A DNA stretch of 64,000 nt, taken from Symbiodinium sp. CCMP2592. Its lineage: Eukaryota > Sar > Dinophyceae > Suessiales > Symbiodiniaceae. Where the stretch lies: contig CAJNDT010003402.1 of the NCBI GenBank assembly GCA_905221615.1, positions 238,750-302,749 of the forward strand, given 5' to 3'. The notes below the pieces were generated by a model that saw only the letters and a list, made by a program, of their open reading frames with translations, did no database searches and was not told where the DNA came from. Below are positions 32,773 to 43,300 of the stretch, piece by piece (position 1 is the first letter of the stretch; each line of letters opens with the position of its first letter). Made by a program: the position numbers and the translations under genes.

Positions 32773-33250
32773 ACTTCCAGGATTCAGGTCTTGACGTTAA
32801 TGGGTTCCGGGTTGAGGCCTGTCGCTGATGCAATTCTACAAGGGCTGACACGAAAGCTAAGTTCTTCCGCTCAAACCCCGAGTACAGCCTCAACTTCCCA
32901 AATAATGTGCGGCTAAGCCCGCTACAGGAATAAACAACCTGCAAAACTTGCCTTCATAAACCTTTCTTCGCTGAACCGCCACAAATCCAAAAAACAACCG
33001 CGAAAACCCCTTCCTCTTCCACGCCCACACCCTCACCAATCCCCCATACTCCCCCCATACTCTTACGAATGCCCTAAACCCTAAACTTCACCTAAAGACT
33101 AAACCTGCAACCCTAAACCCTAACCCTGAAACCCTCAACCCGGCAAACCTCTTGAAGATCCACGGCCAGGCCGCAAAACACCTCGCAGACGCCCGGAGCA
33201 GCGGGGGAGTGACTTCCTGGCACTTCCACACATCAAAGGCTCCTGTTTGT

Positions 33251-33356
33251 TAATGTAGGGGCCTTAATTTTTAGAACATGGCTTTGGGGGATAATATATT
33301 ATAATTATAATAAGGAACCCCCAAACCCTATTCTAATTATGAAGGCCCCTACATTA
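33251..33356. mobile_element. Family H, best-preserved copy
   Basis: Perfect 15 bp inverted ends TAATGTAGGGGCCTT and AAGGCCCCTACATTA, with AATTATAATAAGGAACCCCC in the core. This copy defines the family ends. Confidence 0.85.
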
Positions 33357-33950
33357 CAGGTTCCGTCCTTTCGAAGAGTTGGATAAGAGAAGGTGCATAG
33401 TGAACTTTTCTCCAAATATTCACTCGGTTGTACGAGGGCCTTGGAATGTTTCTGGTTTTCCAAAATATAAGGGTCTTGACGAGGCTTTACATGGCTCTAC
33501 AACAGGCTCTATCGAGGCTTACAGTGTGTGGGGAGGGGCCGGGGTTTATGTTCACAGGATCTTTGCTTTCGGTACTCGGGCTTAGGTATGTGTCTTTCTT
33601 CAACTGCTCGATCGTACTTGGGGCTCCTGAACGAGCTCAAGCATGCACCATTTCCAGGATTCAGGCACCCCAACGAATATTGCTACAGTATTCAGGTCTC
33701 TCTTTATTCGTAGAGCTTTAGGGTTTGACAAACCTCGACAAGTTTGACTTCGGTCTCTTGGTTCAGGTTTTCTTGGTGTTTCTGGATTCACATTTAGCGA
33801 TTCCAGGAATTCATCATGGGAGATGATTTCCGGCTTTGGGCATCTAGGTTTCATCAACCTACGGTTGAGGCTACTACCTGCTACCCTCCACAAGTCAAGA
33901 ACTTGAAACATGAGTGATTTGCTACAGGGCTTGGAATCGTGATGACACAC
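33357..33950. other. No gene seen
   Basis: Frames of 60-125 codons on both strands (33379-33721 plus, 33600-33977 minus) overlap and lack recognisable motifs. Confidence 0.5.
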
Positions 33951-33952
33951 AA

Positions 33953-34068
33953 CTAGGATACCCAGTAACCTAAGCATAAAAAGGCATCTCTTTTTGGTAT
34001 TGGGTAACTCTATAAGGAACCTAGGACTAATTACAAAAAGGGAATAAGGGTACTACTGGGCATCCTAG
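33953..34068 (+). mobile_element. Element family D, copy 6
   Basis: Starts CTAGGATACCCAGTAACC and ends CTGGGCATCCTAG. Flanked by ACAA (33949-33952, 34069-34072). Confidence 0.9.
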
Positions 34069-34229
34069 ACAATGTCCGGCGGAAGTCCACTTCCTAAGGC
34101 CAAGTAGGCATTTGTCATTCGATCCTCTTGCGTCCGTCTTGCCTCGGCAAGGCGCGGTGCACCGAAGCCATGCATGGCCATGCGCCACATCAGCCCTCTC
34201 CACATTTCGCTTCTCACCATGGTCAACAA

Positions 34230-34347
34230 CTTAAAGGATCATGGGACTTAGCAACTAGGGTTAATTCTAACTGGGGTAACCATACTTAAAACTCCAATTA
34301 GATAAGGTACTTATAACCTTACTTACTAAGTCTCATGATCCTCCAAG
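34230..34347 (+). mobile_element. Family A, copy 5
   Basis: CTTAAAGGATCATGGGACTT and AAGTCTCATGATCCTCCAAG. The flanks are not TA here (CAA and AAC), so this target differs or has mutated. Confidence 0.85.
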
Positions 34348-34497
34348 AACCACTGGTGCAAACCAGCCCAACTGGTAGCAGAAAACTGCCCTATTTGCGC
34401 AATCACGGCTCCAGGTCTCATCATAGGCGCCGCGAATATGCTCTGGATTCGTGCCCATGCTGGTTGTGTCGCTGATGGGAGATACACACTGTAAGAA

Positions 34498-34605
34498 CTA
34501 TAGGGGACTTAATAATTAGAATAAGGTTTGGGGGTATAAATTTTGCCATAATTACAATATAATGGGCTCCAACACTCTATTCTGATTTTGAAAGGCCCTG
34601 TATTA
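34498..34605. mobile_element. Palindromic element family H
   Basis: TATAGGGGACTTAATAATTA and AAAGGCCCTGTATTA. Confidence 0.7.
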
Positions 34606-35076
34606 GCGATTTGTTGCGCACCACTATACTTGGTTTGCACCTCCACGTCAACACCAGCTGTCCGACGTCGGCGCCGCTTTCGTTTCAGCTCGTCGTACAT
34701 CAAAACTGACACCCATGAGATGAAGCCCAAACCCCAAGCCCCCAGCCCTAAACCCTCCGAAAACACTGAGACCTGAAACCTACCTCAAAACTTAACCCCC
34801 CGCCTTCTGAGCCCTGAGGAGGTCGAGGGCGGACCAGTTATGTAAGTTGAAACCGCTGTCCTGAACCCTCGACCCCAAATCCTGAAGCCTACAAACCCCA
34901 AACCCAAACCCCAACGTCAGAAACCTCTTACAGGAGCCAGAGAAAACACCCTATAGCTACCTGAAGCCCACTGAACCATGGAATTCACGCCTTAGGGGTT
35001 TTGGTACTACAAAGGACACTAATACTCAAAAGATGATTTTGGGAAACACTAGACCCTACGTATACTACGACACCCG

Positions 35077-35362
35077 AAGGACTGTTTCTTGGTATCACTT
35101 ATCTAGGATACCCAGTAACCTAAGAATAAAAAGGCCTGTCTTTTTGGTATTGGGTAACTTTATAAGGAACCTAGGACTACAAAAAGGGAATAAGGGTACT
35201 ACTGGGCATCCTAGTCCCCCCTTATAGATCCCTTATAGTTCCCTTATAGATCCCTTACAATACCTTTTGGGACTACCTTATAGGATTCTATATATGAACC
35301 CCACAAAGGAACTACTTTGGGGCCTTAGGGTAAGGACTGTTTCTTGGTATTACTTATCTAGG
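35077..35362 (+). mobile_element. D-long plus partial F block between 31 bp direct repeats
   Basis: D copy 7 (35103-35214), its TATAGATCCC extension (35215-35265) and an F element lacking its left end (35266-35331) form one block. A 31 bp sequence (35077-35107; begins AAGGACTGTTTCTTGG, ends ACTTATCTAGG) recurs at 35332-35362 with one C to T change. Confidence 0.93.
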
Positions 35363-35520
35363 TGGGGCTTTTAGAGCCTTTGAAAAATATTAGTAAATAA
35401 GATCCTCTTAAGCCCAATAAGGGAAAATATGAAATGTCCCAAAGCCCTACCTAGTAAACCCACCAAACATTATAGACCCCTTTAAAAGAACCTTATTCCA
35501 TTCTAATTTTGTAAGGCCTA

Positions 35521-35611
35521 TCCTCCAAGTAGACCCTAAACCCTCTAGATCCCTTTAAGGAACCCCTTAAGGATCCTAAACCCTACTTACTAAGTCCCAT
35601 GATCCTCCAAG
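35521..35611. mobile_element. Family A rearranged fragment
   Basis: Two A right ends (TCCTCCAAGTA and AAGTCCCATGATCCTCCAAG) bracket CCCTAAACCCTCTAGATCCC filler. No left half. Confidence 0.7.
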
Positions 35612-35691
35612 GAAGGCCTTTGTCCGCCCCCCGTCTCCGTTTGCACGCGCTCATGGCGAGGTGAAGCAGAGGCCATGAATTCGGATTTGCG

Positions 35692-35808
35692 GTTTAGGGT
35701 TTTAGGGTTTTAGGGTTTTAGGGTTTAGGGTTTAGGGTTTTAGGGTTTAGGGTTTTAGGGTTTAGGGTTTTAGGGTTTAGGGTTTAGGGTTTAGGGTTTA
35801 GGGTTTGC
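35692..35808 (+). repeat. Interstitial telomere block (TTTAGGG/TTTTAGGG)
   Basis: About 15 units. Confidence 0.96.
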
Positions 35809-36044
35809 GGCCGTCGGCTTGTTCTGCGTTGTTCTCAAAGGGCTGTGAAATCGTTGCTTCTGTCCCTTGTTACTCAAGATTTTGTTGGGACCTTTCAAGG
35901 CTATGGTGGGGTAGGAACTTGCAGCTAAGACAGAAGCCCCGGTGATTGACCTGGGGTTTGGGGGATTCCATACAGTTTATAATAATGGGGATACGAATTA
36001 TTCGGGCTTGGGCTTAGGGTTTGAGGACTTGGAGTGCATGGGTT

Positions 36045-36154
36045 CCCAGAGACTCCAATATTCCTTAATTAGGGAATATACCTTAAATCCATATTAAGGA
36101 TCAAATTATAATTTAAGGTATAATCCTTAATTAAGGGATATTGGAGTCTTAGAG
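36045..36154. mobile_element. Palindromic element family C', copy 2
   Basis: CCCAGAGACTCCAATATTCC and GGGATATTGGAGTCTTAGAG. Right terminus mutated. Confidence 0.8.
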
Positions 36155-36453
36155 TTAGTGAAATGTTCTGCGGATTTACAGGGGTTCTACACGGGGTGGA
36201 CATGATTTGTCGGGTTTGGGGTTTCGTGGTTGCGTGTGTACGGGCTAATAGCATAAAAGGCCTAATCTGTAAACCCTAAACCCAGGTCCTAAACCCAAAC
36301 CCTACACCCTCAACCCAAAACTCTGAACCACAGAGGGTCTCATGTTCAGGATATTCGTATTCTGAGTTAGCTGTCGGGCCAACAGGCACGGGGTTTGCAA
36401 AAGGACTCATGAGCCCTATTAAACAATCAGAAGAACCAGCGGCATCAACTACA

Positions 36454-36600
36454 CATGTGTATGTTTATATGACATATCTCTATACATATATGTATATGTA
36501 GTATATTTTGATATAATAAATTGAACACACACATACGTATGTGTATATATATATATATATACACATAGACATATCCCGCGAGAGATATAGCTGCAAAGAC
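36454..36600. repeat. TATATG/TACATA simple sequence
   Basis: (TA)n with CACATACG and TATACATA variants. Confidence 0.85.
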
Positions 36601-36635
36601 CGGTATATCGATGAGGGTCATGAGGCTCAGTATAT

Positions 36636-36736
36636 GGGAGTTTCCGAAAACAGGGGACCCTAATATAGTACCCCAAATATTAGGATCCTTATTATAAGGA
36701 CCCCAAATAAGGTACCCCTAATTTTCGGAAACTCCC
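36636..36736. mobile_element. Palindromic element family B, copy 5
   Basis: GGGAGTTTCCGAAAACAGGG and TTTTCGGAAACTCCC, with 4 bp duplication ATAT (36632-36635, 36737-36740). Confidence 0.92.
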
Positions 36737-36740
36737 ATAT

Positions 36741-37967
36741 CAATACTACAGTCATAAGTACCCCAATTGGGATGCCCTACTCGCAACCCCTCCCGAAAAC
36801 CACCTTATGACCGACTTCGCCTAAATCCAAACCCCGTAACCCTGAAAACCCCCAAAACACATGCTAAGCTACAACATCTTGGAATCTTGGAATGCCCCTT
36901 TGCCTAACCATTCATTATACTGCCCATGCTCATGCTCGCATCACGCCTCGCATGTTCAGTGCCTGTATCGTCATGTTGAAAAAAAACTAAATGAAATGTA
37001 AACCCCAAGATTTTGACTTCGACACGCTATCAGGACCCTCGCGAACGCCTTCAAAAAATCTGAAAATAGTCAGTATGTAAGTTTTGCAATAGAGACCCTA
37101 GATGCCCGGACCCATCAACCCTCAACCTTTACAGAAACCCTTAATGTAACCTTTTTCATTACTAGTAACCCCTCTAATTCAAAGTAAGACCTTAGAGTAA
37201 CCCTGTATAGTAACCGTGATGCTTTTGCGCTCCCGCCATCAAACTCTGCTTGTCAAGCTCGGGAGCCGGCACAGAGCCTGTACACTCAGGTGGAATCGAG
37301 CTGCTTACGGTTTAGAAAGAATGGCTTCGTGCGGAGGGCTCTTGGCTTCTAGGAAGCAAGCACTTCCAAACCCTAAACCCTAAACCCCTAAACCCTAAAG
37401 CTTTGAATTTTTTGTTTGGCGGACGTGTCGGATCCTTCGCAGAGCGCAGGCATGACTCCCTCAGTAAAGTGGAGCCTTCCCCACCTTTGGGAAGAAGCCG
37501 ACAGAGCCGGTAGTAGAGGCCTAGTGTAGCGTTTAGGGTGTAGTGTAGGAGTGTAGGATGCAACTTGTTAGGGGATGCTCCATGCGAATTTTCCGGGTCT
37601 GCCTTGCTCTTCAGCGTCTGGGGGGCGCAGGGGGTATGTAGAGAGACGTCGGCGCCCTCAAGAAATCAGGGCCCCTTGGCTTTCGGGCTTCGCGAAATCA
37701 TACCACCAGATCTAGTCAGCAGTGTTGGATTCAAGGAGAGACGCAACAAAAACCCTTAGTCCAGGACCTACATACAAATCCATGTACACCCTGACGCTGC
37801 AAAATTTCAATCTCCGATAGAAGCTTGACCAAAAATGCCTGTTGATTTCAAGAGTGCCGGCTGCAACCCCTTAACCGAATCTACTGGGTTCCTAAACCCC
37901 TTAATCCCCTAAACCCCTAGATCCCCTAAAACCTCAACCACTAAACCCTGACCCTTAAACCGTAACC
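36741..37967. other. No gene seen
   Basis: Short frames only (60-83 codons near 37312-37759). A short CCCTAAA block lies at 37369-37398. Confidence 0.5.
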
Positions 37968-38085
37968 TACGGTAGAAGCCCAAAAGTTGGAAACCCAATA
38001 GCCTCAATCCTTACCAGGAATGCAAAAGGGATCCCAGCACTATTTGACCTTTATCAGGTTTCCAACTTTATGGGGTTTACTGTAA
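37968..38085 (+). mobile_element. Diverged E-like palindromic element
   Basis: GTAGAAGCCCAAAAGTTGGAA at the left and TTCCAACTTTATGGGGTTTAC at the right resemble family E ends, but the core is unrelated. Confidence 0.5.
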
Positions 38086-38282
38086 GTACCTTTAGAATTT
38101 TGGGGGTTCCTTTAAGGGATCTATACCTACAACTATAGTATGAGCCCTAAACCCTAAACCCTAAACCGTAAACCGAATTGGAGGGGGCCCCGATCTGGGA
38201 AGGCTGTCATCTGAACTGTGCATATCCGGTCTACGGCTCCGGGAAACGAAGGTCGGCCATCGTCTCTTAGGCCTCGTCGGGT

Positions 38283-38460
38283 TTGGGATTTTAGGGTTTA
38301 GGGTTTTAAGGTTTTAGGGTTTAGGGTTTAGGGTTTTAGGGTTTAGGGTTTTAAGGTTTAGGGGTTTAGGGTTTAGGGTTTAGGGGTTTAGGGTTTAGGG
38401 GTTTAGGGTTTAGGATTTTAGGGGTTAGGGGTTTAGGGTTTAGGGGTTTATGGTTTAGGG
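38283..38460 (+). repeat. Interstitial telomere block
   Basis: About 23 units of TTTAGGG, TTTTAGGG and TTTAGGGG. Confidence 0.96.
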
Positions 38461-38469
38461 CGGCTGTGC

Positions 38470-38557
38470 TAACCTTTGGTTAGTAGTGAATGGAAGAATG
38501 GTAGCAATAGTAGTTATGATTGTACCCCATTCCTCCATTCTCTACTAACCAAAGGTA
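38470..38557 (+). mobile_element. Palindromic element family J, copy 4
   Basis: TAACCTTTGGTTAGTAGTG and CTCTACTAACCAAAGGTA. TA at both ends. Sits at the edge of the telomere block. Confidence 0.82.
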
Positions 38558-38589
38558 AGTGTGGGGCTGGAGGGTTTCGAATTTAGGGT

Positions 38590-38870
38590 CAGCTGGCTTT
38601 GCAGGAGCAGCAGTACTAGTAGTGGTAGTTGTGGCAGTAGCAGCAGCTGCTGTGGTAGTAGTCGTCAACAGCAGCAGCTGGAGTAGTAGTAATAGCAGCA
38701 GTCGTCGTCGTAATAGTATTAGTAGTTCTACTAGTAGTTGTCTGGTATTTATGTCGTCAGTACTAGTACCAGTGTTACTACTACTGCTAGTACAAGTATT
38801 ATCGTACCTGCACAAGTAACAGTACTACGTTCTACTAGTACCACTAGCAGGACTAGTACTAACTCGAGGC
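38590..38870. repeat. Degenerate trinucleotide region (AGC/AGT/ACT)
   Basis: Imperfect triplets with many CTAGTA palindromes. Frames of 79-111 codons are artefacts. Confidence 0.8.
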
Positions 38871-39209
38871 ACGGCATACATGCTAGACCGAAGGTACAAG
38901 GAACAAAGCTTCTTCTCAATCGAACGCATTGGAAGCGTTTCGCTCCAAGACACCAAACTACGCCCCCGAAAGACTGAACACCGAAATCCTTACTTCGGCC
39001 TAAAGCCCAGCAGATCTGAAGAAGTACCCTAAACCCTAACCCCTCAACCCCTTAGCCTAAACCCTAAACCCCTAAACCAGAAACCCTCAGAAGTCCTTCA
39101 TCCCTTCATCCGCAACTCCGACTCTGCCAACCACATGTCGCTCAGCTGCTTCTGTGCGTCTGGCTGCAGACGGCGTGTTTATGCCTTAAGTAAGCTCAGC
39201 AAACCTTAT

Positions 39210-39311
39210 GGGAGTTTCCGAAAATAGGGAACCCTAATATAGTACCCTAAATAATAGGATCCTTATTATAAGGACCCCAAAATAAGGTACCCCCTATTTT
39301 CGGAAACTCCC
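39210..39311. mobile_element. Palindromic element family B, copy 6
   Basis: GGGAGTTTCCGAAAATAGGG and TATTTTCGGAAACTCCC, with 4 bp duplication TTAT (39206-39209, 39312-39315). Confidence 0.92.
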
Positions 39312-39384
39312 TTATAAGCTCTAAACCTTAGAGCCTGGGCCCCGGAACCCTGAGCCGAACCCTTAAACTTTGCACCTTCAACCC

Positions 39385-39690
39385 TACTTGGAGGATCATG
39401 GGGCTTAGTAAGTAAGGTTCCTTAAAGGGCTTCTTAAAAGGGATCCTTAAAGGGTTCTTTAAAGGGATCTATAGGGTTTAGGGTTTAGGGTCTACTTGGA
39501 GGATCATGGGACTTAGTAAGGTTTAGGGTTCCTTATGGTTCTATAATAGGGTTCATTAAAGGGATCTATAGGGCTTCTATAGTGGGGATCATGGGACTTA
39601 GTCAGTAAGGTTATAAGTACCTTAATCGGGGGTATAAGTATAGTTACCCTAATTATAACCCTAGTTACTAAGTCCCATGATCCTTTAAAC
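39385..39690 (-). mobile_element. Family A triple composite
   Basis: A left ends at 39387, 39495 and about 39592 precede one right end (GTCCCATGATCCTTTAA). The spacers are GGGTTCCTTAAAGGGATC filler with TTTAGGG. The inner unit 39495-39688 matches the composite at 62046-62244. Confidence 0.82.
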
Positions 39691-40922
39691 AGACCCTCAA
39701 GCCTCAACCCTAAACCGTGAGCACCCTGAAAACCTGCACTCCACTTGCAACTAAAGGTTTTGAAGATCGTGGAACACTGGCTCTGGTTGCTGGGATTTAG
39801 GGTCTGAGGTTAAGGGTACAATACTTGGGGTCTAAGTGCACACTCCTGCCCTAAAGACCTCATCAATGCTGGGATTACGCCCTAAACCTTCAAACAAAAC
39901 CACTAAACCGCTACTAAACCCCGAAACTTAAACCCTTAACCGCAAACCCCAATCCTTAAACGCTAAACCGGTCGACCTCATGCTCAATCAGGTCCACAAT
40001 GTCCTTGATCAAGGCCTGGAACGTAAGACGAGGTTGTCAAGAGATGCCCTGTAGTGAGCTTGGTACCCATACGCGAACTGAAACTGTAGCTATTTCTTAA
40101 GGTGCCCTTGCACAAAAAAAACATTGTAGCTGTCTGTGAATTAGGGATTATAGAAACACCAAGCATGTAAAAAACTTTCGAAGTACCACGAAGCGCCTAT
40201 CAGTCGCGCGTTCACACGATAATCACGCTCTACCCAATACCGCAAAGAAAATGCCCTTGTCAACCCAACCCACTGACGGCAGTATATTCCTGATCAGATG
40301 CGTCAGATTTACCCTAAACCCCAACCCCTTCCAGGTGTTCAGCTGGGCTTTTAAGTAACCAGGGACAAAAAATTCTAAACTCATATTTCATAATGGTTCT
40401 TTTAAGAAAAAATTTAAAGTATGGTACTCCACAGCCCAGTAAAGGTCTCAAATGGCCGCTAGCCAAGAAGCCGCAAGGGCTCCTGCCTTGTTGATGGGCG
40501 GAATGCCGTGCTTCATGAAAATCATCTTCACCTGGTTTAGGGTTTAGGGTTTAGGGTTTAGCGAAGGTTCCCTTAGAGCTACCCGAGCACCAAGCCATCG
40601 TCCATCAGGTCTTCACTAGGGGTTATATGCGGATTTTATACGCCGACAAGAAAGGGTGCTGGGATCCGCTGAGTTTGCCTATCTTCTACGGGAGTTTACT
40701 TGAACAGGGATTAATAATTCAGTATACAACAAACGCTGCTGCCCGAAACTTTCAATGAGATCGACGGGACGCTCTCCGAAGTCTGACCGGTTCCGAAAGA
40801 TTTTGAACTGACATCGGACTTCGTGCTGCGTAGATCCCCTAAACCCTAAACCCTAATCCCCCGTCGAAGCCTTCGAGAGAAAGGCAAACCCCAACCTCTG
40901 GCTTTAGTTTGGCACTCAGGGC
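39691..40922. other. No gene seen
   Basis: Weak CCCTAAA motifs at 39880-39970. A short TTTAGGG run at 40534-40560 and CCCTAAA at 40838-40855. Confidence 0.5.
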
Positions 40923-41033
40923 TTGGGTACGGCGCCCATACAGTAACAGTCTATAATGGGGCTACTATTAAGGGCTTTATATATCTATATTATGAATATT
41001 CTCCAACTGTTGCTGAGTGGGGGCCGTACCCAA
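40923..41033. mobile_element. Palindromic element L, 16 bp ends
   Basis: TTGGGTACGGCGCCCA and TGGGGGCCGTACCCAA are inverted with one mismatch. Flanked by CTCAGGGC (40915-40922) and CTTAGGGC (41034-41041), an 8 bp repeat with one mismatch. Single copy in the window. Confidence 0.8.
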
Positions 41034-41089
41034 CTTAGGGCCTCAGGGCTCAGGCCCGGCAACCTGCATGCCGGTGTCGACAATTAGGG

Positions 41090-41215
41090 GGGGTTAGGGG
41101 GGGGGGTTTAGGGTTTAGGGTTTGGGGTTTAGGGTTTAGGGTTCAGGGTTTAGGGTTTAGGGTTTAGGGTTCAGGGTTTAGGGTTTAGGGTTTAAGGTTT
41201 AGGGTTTAGGGGCAA
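41090..41215 (+). repeat. Telomere block with poly-G start
   Basis: Begins with G runs (41090-41106), then TTTAGGG, TTCAGGG and TTTGGGG units. Confidence 0.93.
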
Positions 41216-41399
41216 ATGTCAACCCTCTTCTGTTGGGCTCCTGAAAGGCCCCATCAGTAGAACCACCCTAAACCCTAAACTCTAAGCTCCCGAAACGCAA
41301 AAGCCCAACATGCCGAGCCATCTTCGCTGCCCTGCCTTGTCTTCGACTTTGTGGCTGCTGTCGTCCAAGATGCCTTTGATCCCCTGGTACCTGGACTTT

Positions 41400-41735
41400 C
41401 GGGTTTAGGGTTAAGGGGTTTAGTAGAGTTTAGGGTTTAGGGCTTTCAGGGTTTAAGGTTTAGGGTTTTCGAAATTCTCCGAAATCTTCAGCATGGGGGC
41501 ATTTTCCCAACCCACCCCAAGTTCCGGGTTAAGGGTAAATGCAACAACCGAGCTTAGGATTTGAGCTCTGTATACAAATCTGAATGGAAGAACTCTGCAA
41601 AGGGGTGGTTTCAGAGCCCCCTTAACCCTAAACCCCTAATCCTGAACCCTAAACCCCTACACCCCTGAACCCCTAAACCCCTAAACCCCTGAACCCCTAA
41701 ACCCCTGAACCCTAAACCCCTAAACCCACAGCCCG
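41400..41735. repeat. Telomere-like blocks in both orientations
   Basis: 41400-41475 is TTTAGGG-like. 41625-41730 is CCCCTAAA/CCCTGAA-like, 8-mers prevailing. Confidence 0.85.
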
Positions 41736-41822
41736 GAACCGAATCCGTAGATTTCCTTCTCTGGCTCCGTTGAAGCTGCCGCATTGGGCTTCAGGAACCA
41801 TGGTCAGTTTAGGTTTTAGGTT

Positions 41823-41950
41823 TTAGGGTACTTTATAAGGCCAGGATAAAGGTACCATCAGGGTACGCTATCATAATTAAGGGTATACTATAATAAATTG
41901 TGAGTACTATTATGATAACAAAAAAGGTATATAATAAGGATAGTATAAGG
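41823..41950. other. AT-rich stretch with TATAATAA motifs
   Basis: Repeated GGGTA, TATCATAATTAAGGG and TATAATAAGGATAG hint at an eroded palindromic element, but I cannot pair clear ends. Confidence 0.35.
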
Positions 41951-42239
41951 GGTTTAGGCTCCATTGGGCCTACGGAAGTTTAGGGACTTTTGGATGCGGG
42001 TCGACGGGTTGAACTCAAAAACCCAAAGCCCTTTCTGAAGAGGCTGCGGCAGCAAAACACTAGATAACCGAAGACAACTCATGCACTGAAAGTTCAGATT
42101 TTGGGGCTTCGCCAAGAGGGGAAGGTATACCTTGCACAGGACTTGCCACCGAACCTCACAGAATGTGTTCGCACAGCAGAGCGTTAATTTGAGACGCAAA
42201 GGATGGAGCTGCAATCAAGCCTCACCTGCCCTCCCCTTG

Positions 42240-42342
42240 AAGGGAACTCCAGAAAGTTGGAATATGGATTAATGGTAGGATCCCCTATAATTTACCTTAA
42301 AGGGGTTACGATAGTGATATTCCAACTTTCTGGCTTCTACTT
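42240..42342 (-). mobile_element. Family E, copy 2 (inverted)
   Basis: AAGGGAACTCCAGAAAGTTGG and CCAACTTTCTGGCTTCTACTT. Differs from copy 3 at only about two positions over 100 bp. Confidence 0.9.
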
Positions 42343-42861
42343 TAAACCTGAACCCAAACTCTGTTCCGAGCCATAGCAGCCTTCACAGTCTAGTCTTTGG
42401 GACCATCTAGGTGCAAGAAACAGGACTTTCTCATGACCGCAGTCGAAGGTGTACACTAACAAGCGGGCACCAATCGCAGTTGTCGTCAGCAGAGGCACGC
42501 TATAAAGACTCTAAACGTGCAGGGGTATAAACGGACGGGGCGCGTGCCCCCCCCAGCCCTTGCTTAGCCACCCTGCACCCTAGGGCCAGTATTAAACTAT
42601 TAAACCGAAAACCTAGAAAACCTCCAAGCTTCAAGTTCGAATCCCTTCATCCTGCATTCCGCATCCGAAGTCCTGTCTACAGACTTCCGGCAAAGGGGAT
42701 TCTCCGGTAGCCCAAAAAGCACCTAAATAAGCACCTTCCCTTTAATTTAAGGGAGCCACGAAAGAAAGGCTCTCCCATCCCGACAGTCTGTGTTCGAGTT
42801 TCGGGTCGCACTAAGCTCAGGGTTCACCACCCTAAACCCCTAAACCCTGAACCCTAAACCC

Positions 42862-42955
42862 TACCTGGGGATCCGAAACCCTACCGTTTTAAGGGTTCTA
42901 CCCTCTAATTAAGGGGTCATAACCTACTATGTTGTAGGGTTTGGGGTCACAGGTA
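42862..42955. mobile_element. Palindromic element O inside a telomere-like block
   Basis: TACCTGGGGATCCGAAACCC and GGGTTTGGGGTCACAGGTA (imperfect). CCCTAAACCC lies on both sides, so the element sits within a CCCTAAA block at 42830-42990. Confidence 0.65.
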
Positions 42956-43063
42956 AACCCTAAACCCCTAAACCCTAAACCCCTAAACCCCTGAACTCTG
43001 AACCGTGAGCCCTAAGCCCACGAGCTGAAGGCCTTAAAGCTCAGAGCTTGGGGATTGGGTTTA

Positions 43064-43300
43064 CTCCAAGGGTAAAAGGAGGGACCCTTAACAAGGACCC
43101 CCATGTATATACCCTTAGTATAACTATTATATACCCATTATATAGCCCATTATAGGGTAGGGGGCCCCATTAAGGGTCCCTCCTTTTCAATCTTCCCCTT
43201 TGAATAGTACTAAACCCCAGTATACCCTCAATATAGCTATTATATACCCATTATAGGGTAGGGGTCCCCAGTAAGGGTCCCTCCTTTTTCCCTTTGAGTT
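43064..43300. mobile_element. Family K, tandem copies 1 and 2
   Basis: TCCAAGGGTAAAAGGAGGG, then CATTAAGGGTCCCTCCTTTT and CCCCTTTGA. The second half (ATATAGCTATTATATACCC to GGGTCCCTCCTTTTTCCC) is repeated at 43206-43299. Confidence 0.78.

Noticed and set aside
28444..35214. Family D as introns (introner-like)
   Set aside because: The ends are CTAG..CTAG without usable splice signals, and the flanks are not coding.
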